Assembly: GCA_013824755.1 (NCBI GenBank)
Contig: PNOJ01000017.1
Coordinates: forward strand, 1 to 33,453
Length of the DNA: 33,453 nucleotides
Source of the DNA: Gemmatimonas sp.
Lineage (GTDB): Bacteria > Krumholzibacteriota > Krumholzibacteriia > LZORAL124-64-63
Direction: 5' to 3'
Positions within the stretch are counted from its first letter, which is position 1. The number at the start of each line of letters is the position of its first letter. The translations under genes were made by a program, and so were the position numbers. Shown here piece after piece: positions 24,210 to 31,749 of this stretch. The notes beneath the pieces are model-generated. The model ran no database searches, was not told the origin of the DNA, and saw only the letters and a list, made by a program, of their open reading frames with translations.

Positions 24210-26780
24210 TCAGAAGGTGTAGTCGAGCTGCATGCGGAACGTCGTCCAGTCCCGCGGCGCGTAGCTGCTCTCGATGTCGGCGCCGTACGCGTCCTGGTAG
24301 GCGCGCACGTCGAGGTAGGTCCGCGGGAGGTTGTGGTCCCGCGTCGCCTTGATCTGGAAGAACAGCCGGTCCGACACGCGGCTCTCGATGCTGGCCCAGT
24401 TGCGGAAGCCGCGGCCGTCGACGACCACGAACTCGTTGCCCTCGAAGTTCCAGACGAAGCCGTTGTAGATCTCGCTGCTGAGGCTGAGCGAGACGCCGGG
24501 CGACAGGCGGTGCTCGTACATCGCCTGGAACGCGTGGGCGGGCATGCCGGCGGTGCCGACGCCCGGGATGCCGTCGTCCTCGTAGGGCGTCGTGCCCCCG
24601 TCGGGGGTGCCGCTGAGGCGGGCCCGCGGCGGGAACATCACGTTGCTGGTCATGTACATGAAGCGCAGGCGGTTCATGTTGCTCAGCAGCGCGATCATCT
24701 CGAACCGCGACTCCCAGGAGCGGAACCAGCGCACGTCGTCGGGGTTGGTCTCGCTGCGGCTGCTGAAGCGGTGGCGCAGGCGGAAGCGCAGGTTGAAGGT
24801 GGGCTGGTACTCCAGGCGCACCGTGTAGCGCTGCAGGTCCGCGTTGTCGGACTTGCGCTGCCACTGGTCGTACTCCAGGCCGTTGAGGATCAGCGTGCGG
24901 CTGATGCGGTAGCGCGAGGACAGGAAGATCCCCTGCTCCGGCTTCGGCTGCGGCGTGTTGACCGCCAGCCAGGAGTAGAGGTCGTCGTTCAGGCGGAACG
25001 GCGAGTCCAGCAGGGTCTGCTCGTAGCGGTTGTCGTTGGAGAAGGCCCGGTTGTAGGGGTTGTCGAAGCCCAGGTCGTAGTCGCGGTAGAGGGCCAGCAG
25101 GTTCAGGTCGTCCCACTGGGCGAAGGCGTTCAGGACCAGGGCGTCGGGGCTGTTCCCGTGGAACCAGCCGGCCTTCGGGTCCTGCAGGACGCCGTACTCG
25201 CCCTGCAGCGAGACGTTGTCGACCACCGTCTGGAACTCGGCGCCGTAGACGCGGCGGAACTTGTGCTCGGTGCGGGTGCCCGCCGCCGCATCCTCCTCGA
25301 CGCTCGTGTAGCCCGACCACAGCTCGCTGTCGCGGGCCTCCAGCAGGTCGCGGTCCACCAGGCTGTAGTAGCTGACCAGGGTGGACGGGTCGGCGTCGAA
25401 GGCCCGATCGTACTTGGCCTCGTAGGCCGTCACGCCCACGTAGGAGGCGTCGTCGAGCATGAACTTCAGGTTGCCGCCGACGATGTCCTCGCGGAAGGCG
25501 TCGCGCTTCAGGAGCGTCGGGGTGTCCTTGGCCGCGCCGACGGCGTAGGAGCGCCCGGCCTCGAAGCCCAGGTGGTCCTGCAGCCAGTCGTCGGTCGGCC
25601 GCGGCTTCATCACGATGTACTGGTTGACCGTCCCGTCCGGGTTCAGGATGCCGTCCTTGCGGTCCCAGGACATGAACATCGTGCCGTGCAGGCGGCCGTA
25701 GCTGGCCTCGGCGGCCAGGCCGGTCAGGGCGAATTCGTGGCTGCGGCTGAGGTCGCCGCGCACGCCGATGGGCCGCTTGTTCCAGCCGAAGCCGGTCTTG
25801 CGGCTCATCATGAAGTCCGTGTTGTCCATGATCAGGCCCTGGCCGAAGGCGACGCGGTAGTTGCCGAAGTAGAGGCGCTTGAGGCGCAGGTCGCCGAAGC
25901 GGCGGTCGTCGACGCCGTAGTAGCCCTTCATCGTCTCGCGCCAGGAGTCCTCGCCCAGGCCGCGGTGGGTCAGCACGCCGGCCCGGAAGCCGTCGCCCAG
26001 GTTCAGGGTCAGCTTCTGGGTCAGGTGGGCGTCGCCCTCGGTCAGCAGCGTGCCGGCCGTGATCTCGTCGGCGTTGGTCAGGCCGCCCGCGCCGGCGATG
26101 TCGCTGTCGTCGAGCACGTAGGGCGTGTCGTACCAGCGCAGCTGGTAGCTGCCGTGGACCTTGCTGCCCGCCGTCGCCGGATCCACGCCGCCGCCGTAGA
26201 CGACGAAGTCGCGGATGTTGCGGAAGGCGAAGTAGCTCAGGCCGTCGCTGCGCCGCAGCTGGCGGTCGTCGGCGAAGGCGCCGAGGCGCTGCCGCGCGCG
26301 CAGGATCGCCTTCGCGTCCACCGGCGACACGTTCTGGAACGACATCAGGTCGAACAGGTCCAGGCCGTTGATGTCGACCGGGTCGCGGATCAGGTCGAGG
26401 TACTCGTCGACCAGGCCCTCGCTCGCGCCCTCCTGGCTCAGGAAGCCGCTGACCTGCTCGTAGGAGGCGGCCAGGCGGGCCATGCCGGCGTCCGCGGGCG
26501 GGGGCGGCAGGGTCATCACCAGGGGCTTGAGCGCGGCCAGGTCGGCCGCCGTCATCCCCTCGACCTCCATGAGGTCGTAGACGTTCCCGAAGAACCGGAC
26601 GAAGGTCCGGTAGTCGACGATCGCCCGCGCCAGCTCCTCGCTCACCGGCAGGCCGCGGATCTGCTCCAGCGTGGCCTGGTTGAGGTCGAGCTTGCCGGCG
26701 GACGCCGACGCAGCCTGCACGGCGGGGACGGCGGCCAGCATCAGCGCCGCCATCCACACCGCTGCGATCGTGTTCCTCAC
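24210..26780 (-). CDS. Helix-hairpin-helix (ComEA-like) domain protein fused to putative outer-membrane beta-barrel
   Basis: Signal peptide; KLDLNQATLEQIRGLPVSEELARAIVDYRTFVRFFGNVYDLMEVEGMTAADLAALKPLV and VDINGLDLFDLMSFQNVSPVDAKAILRARQRLGAF (HhH-like); long beta-strand-rich C-terminal part ending MQLDYTF. Confidence 0.82.
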   Translation of the reverse strand: MRNTIAAVWMAALMLAAVPAVQAASASAGKLDLNQATLEQIRGLPVSEELARAIVDYRTFVRFFGNVYDLMEVEGMTAADLAALKPLVMTLPPPPADAGMARLAASYEQVSGFLSQEGASEGLVDEYLDLIRDPVDINGLDLFDLMSFQNVSPVDAKAILRARQRLGAFADDRQLRRSDGLSYFAFRNIRDFVVYGGGVDPATAGSKVHGSYQLRWYDTPYVLDDSDIAGAGGLTNADEITAGTLLTEGDAHLTQKLTLNLGDGFRAGVLTHRGLGEDSWRETMKGYYGVDDRRFGDLRLKRLYFGNYRVAFGQGLIMDNTDFMMSRKTGFGWNKRPIGVRGDLSRSHEFALTGLAAEASYGRLHGTMFMSWDRKDGILNPDGTVNQYIVMKPRPTDDWLQDHLGFEAGRSYAVGAAKDTPTLLKRDAFREDIVGGNLKFMLDDASYVGVTAYEAKYDRAFDADPSTLVSYYSLVDRDLLEARDSELWSGYTSVEEDAAAGTRTEHKFRRVYGAEFQTVVDNVSLQGEYGVLQDPKAGWFHGNSPDALVLNAFAQWDDLNLLALYRDYDLGFDNPYNRAFSNDNRYEQTLLDSPFRLNDDLYSWLAVNTPQPKPEQGIFLSSRYRISRTLILNGLEYDQWQRKSDNADLQRYTVRLEYQPTFNLRFRLRHRFSSRSETNPDDVRWFRSWESRFEMIALLSNMNRLRFMYMTSNVMFPPRARLSGTPDGGTTPYEDDGIPGVGTAGMPAHAFQAMYEHRLSPGVSLSLSSEIYNGFVWNFEGNEFVVVDGRGFRNWASIESRVSDRLFFQIKATRDHNLPRTYLDVRAYQDAYGADIESSYAPRDWTTFRMQLDYTF

Positions 26781-27664
26781 GGCGCCTCACCGCCCCAGGC
26801 GAAGGTCATCCCGAACTGGTGGCTGGGGGACAGCACCCCGCCGCCCGTCGAGAAGCCGTAGTCGACCGTGATCCCGCCGTAGCCGTAGCCGAAGCCGCCG
26901 GTCACCAGCGAGGGGTTGGTGGCCACGCCGCCGCGCAGGCGCAGGGCGCCGAGCACCGCGAACTCGACGCCGCCGCGGTAGCGGGTCTGGCCGTCGAGGG
27001 AGTTGCCCACCTCGAAGGCGGTCACGACGCCGTCGTAGGGCAGGTAGGAGATGCCGCCGGCCAGCTGCTGGACGAGCGCCTCGTTGTCCAGGCCGATCTG
27101 GGGGTTGTTCAGGTTGCGGACCATCACGCCCAGGCGGGTGCGCTCGTGCAGGACGACCTGCAGGCCGACGTCCGCGCCCACGACGCTGGCGTGACCGGGG
27201 TCGACGCCGCCGACGGACTCGGCGTACTCCAGGTCGTAGAGGTTCAGCGCCGTGCCGAAGCTGATCGTCGAGTGGAGGTCCTCGTACAGGGTCAGGCCGT
27301 GGGCCAGCGTGAACGTGCTCTCGGTCGTGAGGTCGACGTCCTGGTACGTCACGGCGAAGCGGCGGTAGCCGAAGCCGAGCGCGCCCAGGCGGGCCGACAG
27401 CGGCACCACGCCGCCGAAGTACGTCTGCTCGTTGAAGCTCAGGCCGTAGGGCTTCACGTAGGAGTTGCCCAGCGAGGCGCGGGACTGCCCCGCCATCCCG
27501 GCCGGGTTGAAGAAGGGCGCGAAGGCGTCGTCGGCGACCGCCACGGCGGCGCCGCCCATGGCCCGCGCCCGCGGGCTGGTGTCGACGTTCTCGAAGGCCG
27601 CCTGCGCCGTGGACGCGGCCAGCCCGAGCACGAGGGCGACGGTGATCGATGCGCTGCGGATCAT
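26777..27664 (-). CDS. PorV/PorQ-like outer-membrane beta-barrel protein
   Basis: Signal peptide; NVDTSPRARAMGGAAVAVADDAFAPFFNPAGMAGQSRASLGNSYVKPYGLSFNEQTYFGGVVPL, typical of the PorV/PorQ/UPF0164 N-terminus. Confidence 0.8.
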   Translation of the reverse strand: MIRSASITVALVLGLAASTAQAAFENVDTSPRARAMGGAAVAVADDAFAPFFNPAGMAGQSRASLGNSYVKPYGLSFNEQTYFGGVVPLSARLGALGFGYRRFAVTYQDVDLTTESTFTLAHGLTLYEDLHSTISFGTALNLYDLEYAESVGGVDPGHASVVGADVGLQVVLHERTRLGVMVRNLNNPQIGLDNEALVQQLAGGISYLPYDGVVTAFEVGNSLDGQTRYRGGVEFAVLGALRLRGGVATNPSLVTGGFGYGYGGITVDYGFSTGGGVLSPSHQFGMTFAWGGEAP

Positions 27665-27679
27665 GCCTCTCAGCCTCCC

Positions 27680-30600
27680 CTAGTTGCTCAGGCGCGTGGA
27701 CACCACGGCCGGTGCGGTCTTTTCGATCCTCTTGCCTGTCCTGGGGTCGGTCACCTGGAGGTGGACGACGTACATCCCGGCCCGGGCCAGCTCGTAGGTC
27801 TCGTTGCGTCCGTCCCACACCCTGATCGACGGCGTGTCGGGCACGATGGAGGCGTCGCCGTCGAAGCGCGAGTCGTAGAGGTGGCGCACCAGCCTGCCGT
27901 TCAGGTCGAGGATGCGCAGGACCGTCTCCGCCCCGGGCGAGGCCGTGAACGTGATGCGGAAGGTCTCGCCGCGCGAGGCCAGGAAGGTCTTCGCCGGCAC
28001 GCCGAGGGTGATCTCGCCGGAGCCCACGGGCATCGGCGGCGCCACCGGGGTCACGACCTGGACGGCCCAGGTCGTCGCCAGGTTCTCGCTGGTCTCGTCG
28101 GCGCCCTCGAAACCGTTGCTGCCGGACTGCGCCTGGGTGCCTTCCGCCGCGTCGACGCGGGCGTAGGCCTCGCCGTTGGCGTGCTCGGTCATGAACGGTT
28201 CGGGGTAGCCGGCCTCGGCGGCGTAGGTGCTGGCGCCGATGGTGATGCCGGTCTTGACCACCGAGTACGAGTTGCCCTCGCCCCAGATGAAGACGTCGAT
28301 GTCGGTCACCAGGTCGCTGACGCCGTCCCAGAAGAACAGGGCCACGATCTCGCCGTTGATGTAGGTGCCGGTGTCCGAGAGGTTGGACAGCGTGGGCACG
28401 GTGGCGCCGTTGATGCTGCCTTCGAACACCTCGCGCATGTCGGCGACGGAATCCTCGTAGTCGTCATCCTCGAACAGCTCGTAATACGGCATCACGCCCC
28501 AGGCGGAGAGGAAGCTCTGGCTGCCGCCGATCGAGACGGTGATCGTGTCGCCGGCCGCCAGCACCGCGCCGTCGGGGAACTTCGCCAGGAAGTCGGTGAA
28601 GTCGCCGCCGCCGAGCGTGGCGCGCGACGGCGTGCCGTTCGGCAGGTTCCAGTAGGCCTGGCTCTCGTAGTACACCGCGTCGGTCAGGTAGAAGTTGCGC
28701 AACGGCACGTCGAACGTGTTGGGGTTGCAGATCTCCACGAACTCCGCGGCGGTGCCCAGGGTGCAGACCTTCGTCATCAGCAGTTTGGCCAGTCCGTACC
28801 CGGGGACGATCGTCTCGACGACGTAGGTCGGGGCCGCGGCGGCGCCGCCCTCCGGCCAGACCGCCGAGGCGCCGCCCGCGCCGGCGGCCGTCACGTACCA
28901 GGCCACCTCGACGCCCTCGACCTGGGCGGGGATCGTGCCGCTCCAGGTGCCGTTGCCGTTGTCGGTGCAGGCGACGTCGGTGAAGGCGCCACCGTCCAGG
29001 GAGTAGCGCAGGGTCACGCCGGTCACCGCGGCGGTGCCGGTCACCGCGGCGGTCACCTCGGCCGACTCGCCCGGCTGCGGGTGCTGCGGGTCCAGGGTCG
29101 CGACCGTGACGGCCAGCTCGACCACCTCGTAGGCGCCGGGCGTGCCGGCGGCGGCGGCCCAGGTGCCGCTGATGTTTTCGCTGGTCTCGTTGTTGCCCAG
29201 GGGACCGTTGCCGCCGAACTCGGTCTCGGTGCCCTCGCCCGGATCGAGGCGCTGGAAGCTGCCCAGGATCTCGTGGGCCAGCATGAACTGGTCCTGCGAG
29301 GCCACGGGCGTGTCCGCCGCGTAGGTCGAGCCGTTGACCGCGACGCCCGTCTTGTCCACGCGGGCGCTGGTGCTCGAACCCCACATGAACATGTCGATGT
29401 CGGTGACCAGGTTGCTGGCGCCGTCCCAGTAGTAGAGCACGACGATCTCGGCCGTGTTGGTCAGCGTCGCCCAGGCGCCGGTCTCGTCGCCCTGCAGGCT
29501 GCCCGGGAAGACCTCGCGCATGTTCGGGACCGCGTCCGCCGAGGCGCCGTCCTCGCGGATCTCGAAGTCGGGCGCCGCGCCCCAGACCGTCTGGAACTTC
29601 TCGCTGCCGGCCAGCGACAGCGACAGCGCCTCGCCCGGCTCGATGGTCGCGCCGGCCGGGAAGCGGGCCTGGAAGTCCGTGAAGGCGCCGCCGCCGATGG
29701 TTCCGGAGGAGGGGTTGCCCGCCGGCAGCAGCCAGTAGCCCTGGGTGTTGTAGACCGCGTCGGTGACGTAGTAGTTGTCCAGCTCGACGGTCTCGTCGGT
29801 CGGGTTGTAGATCTCGATGAACTCGTGGTCGCTGCCCTGCACGCAGACTTCGGTCAGCAGCAGGTGCGGCGGGCTGTCGCCCGGATCGGGCGCCAGCTGC
29901 ACGGTGTAGGTGCGCACGTAGAACGGGGCGCCGTGGGGCAGCGCGCTCGCGCCGCCGGCCGCCCCGACGGCGGTCACGTACCACTGCACGACCGTGCCGG
30001 CCGTCAGCGCGGGGATCTGCGCGCTCCAGACGTTGCCCGCAGCCGTGGCGGGCGTCTCGGTCCAACCGGCGTTGGTGCGCCAGTGCAGGGCCGCCGCGTT
30101 CGCCGCGTTGCCGGCCGGGGACAGGACCGTCGCCGAGACGGTCACCGGCAGGGTGTTGTAGGGCGTCGCGGGCGAGGTCTCGGCCGCGGTGACCAGGGGC
30201 ATCGCCACCGGCGCGGCCCCGGTCGAGGTCGGGTCCTGGTCGGCGGTCACGCTCCAGGTCGCCGTCAGGTTCTCGCTGGTCTCGTCGTGCCCGGTCAGGC
30301 CGTTGCCGCCGGTGGCGGTCTCGGTCCCCTCGTCGGTGCCGAGCCGCTGGAAGCAGAACCCGTAGCTGTGGATCGTCGTGAGCGACTGCTGCGAGCCCAC
30401 GGCGGTGTCGGCCAGGTAGGCGCTCGCGACGGCGTCGGCGTCCGGACCGTCGACCGACACGCCCGTCTTGTTGATGCGCAGCGAGGTGCTCGTCCCCCAG
30501 GTCAGGTAGTCGAGATCCTCCACCAGGTCGGTCGCGCCGTCCCACTGGTACATCACCAGGGTCTCGGAGACGTCGTCCAGCCAGCCGCCGGTCGGCACCG

Positions 30601-31117
30601 TGTTGGTGGCGCCGTTGCCGAGGCCGAAGCCGATGCTGCCGGGGAACGCCTCGACCAGCTCGGGCACGGCGTCGAGCGTGACGCCGTCCTCGAACAGCTC
30701 GTAGTCGGGCAGCCGCTCGTGCGAGGTCTGGAAGGCCGCGCTGCCCCGCAGCGCCACCACCACCGACGCTCCCGGAGCCAGCGTCGCGCCCGCGGGGAAG
30801 CGGGCGTGGAAATCGCCCGAGGTGCCGCCGCCGCCGGCGCCGCCGCCCGTCACGATGTTGTAGTAGTAGGACGACGCGCTGAGGCTGTTGCTCGCGTCGG
30901 ACAGGTAGACGAGCGAGAGATCGGCCGACGCGGCGCCCGCGTTGGTGATCTCGACGTACTCGCTGCCGTACGACGTGACGCCAGGCCGTTCCTTGACGAG
31001 GACCTCGCTGATCAGCAGATGATCGGCGGCGGCGTGGACGGTCGCCGCGCAGGCGATCGTCGCGGCCACGGAGGCGATCCATGCGCCGCGGCGGGGGATC
31101 CTGGATTGGCTGGTCAT
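27680..31117 (-). CDS. Secreted protein with three lamin-tail-like repeats and C-terminal FlgD-Ig/sorting-type domain
   Basis: Signal peptide IASVAATIACAATVHAAA; HLLISEVLVKERPG..EYVEITNAG, HLLLTEVCVQGSDHEFIEIYNPT, KLLMTKVCTLGTAAEFVEICNPN; C-terminus VLRILDLNGRLVRHLYDSRFDG...IRVWDGRNETYELARAGMYVVHLQVTDPRTGKRIEK. Confidence 0.85.
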   Translation of the reverse strand: MTSQSRIPRRGAWIASVAATIACAATVHAAADHLLISEVLVKERPGVTSYGSEYVEITNAGAASADLSLVYLSDASNSLSASSYYYNIVTGGGAGGGGTSGDFHARFPAGATLAPGASVVVALRGSAAFQTSHERLPDYELFEDGVTLDAVPELVEAFPGSIGFGLGNGATNTVPTGGWLDDVSETLVMYQWDGATDLVEDLDYLTWGTSTSLRINKTGVSVDGPDADAVASAYLADTAVGSQQSLTTIHSYGFCFQRLGTDEGTETATGGNGLTGHDETSENLTATWSVTADQDPTSTGAAPVAMPLVTAAETSPATPYNTLPVTVSATVLSPAGNAANAAALHWRTNAGWTETPATAAGNVWSAQIPALTAGTVVQWYVTAVGAAGGASALPHGAPFYVRTYTVQLAPDPGDSPPHLLLTEVCVQGSDHEFIEIYNPTDETVELDNYYVTDAVYNTQGYWLLPAGNPSSGTIGGGAFTDFQARFPAGATIEPGEALSLSLAGSEKFQTVWGAAPDFEIREDGASADAVPNMREVFPGSLQGDETGAWATLTNTAEIVVLYYWDGASNLVTDIDMFMWGSSTSARVDKTGVAVNGSTYAADTPVASQDQFMLAHEILGSFQRLDPGEGTETEFGGNGPLGNNETSENISGTWAAAAGTPGAYEVVELAVTVATLDPQHPQPGESAEVTAAVTGTAAVTGVTLRYSLDGGAFTDVACTDNGNGTWSGTIPAQVEGVEVAWYVTAAGAGGASAVWPEGGAAAAPTYVVETIVPGYGLAKLLMTKVCTLGTAAEFVEICNPNTFDVPLRNFYLTDAVYYESQAYWNLPNGTPSRATLGGGDFTDFLAKFPDGAVLAAGDTITVSIGGSQSFLSAWGVMPYYELFEDDDYEDSVADMREVFEGSINGATVPTLSNLSDTGTYINGEIVALFFWDGVSDLVTDIDVFIWGEGNSYSVVKTGITIGASTYAAEAGYPEPFMTEHANGEAYARVDAAEGTQAQSGSNGFEGADETSENLATTWAVQVVTPVAPPMPVGSGEITLGVPAKTFLASRGETFRITFTASPGAETVLRILDLNGRLVRHLYDSRFDGDASIVPDTPSIRVWDGRNETYELARAGMYVVHLQVTDPRTGKRIEKTAPAVVSTRLSN

Positions 31118-31190
31118 CGGACCTCGCTCCCTTGCGTAGGGAAAACGTTGACGGGGATGATCTCGGTTGTAGGCCGTTGCCGGGCCGTTT

Positions 31191-31220
31191 AACATAGTCC
31201 ACGGCCGGGTGCGGGGCCAA
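31191..31220 (-). promoter_or_regulatory. Possible promoter for the lamin-tail/outer-membrane operon (TTGGCC-18 bp-TATGTT)
   Basis: Minus strand TTGGCC (31220-31215), 18 bp, TATGTT (31196-31191), about 75 bp before the ATG at 31117. Confidence 0.3.
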
Positions 31221-31237
31221 GCGGAATTCACGGCGGA

Positions 31238-31696
31238 TCAGGCCGGCGGAGCTTCGTCGGGGAAGGCGCGACCCAGCTCCTCGACCGTCGTCGATCCGCG
31301 CAGGGCCGGCAGGAAGCCGGGAGCCTTGACCTGCCGCACCAGCCGGGCCAGGAGCCTGAGCATGGCGCGCGGGTCCTGTTGAGGCCCCACGATCAGCAGC
31401 AGCACGTCCACGGGCGGCTCGTGCCCCTCCCGGGTCAGGGGCGGGGACAGCGTGGCGACCGCCAGCAGGGGCCGCTCGACCAGGCTGGTCCGGATGTGCG
31501 GGATGGCGACGCCCAGGCCGACGTTGGTGTCGCCGACGGCTTCGCGCGCGAGGATCTCCTGCCGCAGCGCCCGGTCGTCCGGCAGTCCGACGGCGCGGGC
31601 CACGGCCGTGGCGAGGGCGGCGACGGCCTCCTCCTTGCCCGCGCAGGCCAGGCGCGGCAGCAGGCAACCGTCGGGGATGTGCGTGCGCAGGTCCAT
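31238..31696 (-). CDS. PTS EIIA (fructose/Ntr-type) domain protein, second copy
   Basis: GDTNVGLGVAIPHIRTSLVERPLLAVATL (active-site His region), DVLLLIVGPQQDPRAMLRLLARLVRQV. Confidence 0.85.
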   Translation of the reverse strand: MDLRTHIPDGCLLPRLACAGKEEAVAALATAVARAVGLPDDRALRQEILAREAVGDTNVGLGVAIPHIRTSLVERPLLAVATLSPPLTREGHEPPVDVLLLIVGPQQDPRAMLRLLARLVRQVKAPGFLPALRGSTTVEELGRAFPDEAPPA

Positions 31697-31749
31697 GGAC
31701 CTAGACTAGTCGCCGGGATCTCGACTGTCCAGGAAGCGAACACGGAGCG

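Noticed and set aside
24183-26861. 892-aa plus-strand and 866-aa alternative-frame minus-strand ORFs
   Set aside because: Overlap the HhH-barrel gene; low-complexity translations with no recognisable domains.
26819-31192. 1457-aa plus-strand ORF
   Set aside because: Antisense to the PorV-like and lamin-tail genes; composition (A/G/V/R/Q/H-rich, no domain motifs) is typical of the mirror frame of a GC-rich coding strand.
28464-31667. 1067-aa minus-strand ORF
   Set aside because: Shifted frame of the lamin-tail protein, Arg/Gly/Asp-rich without motifs.
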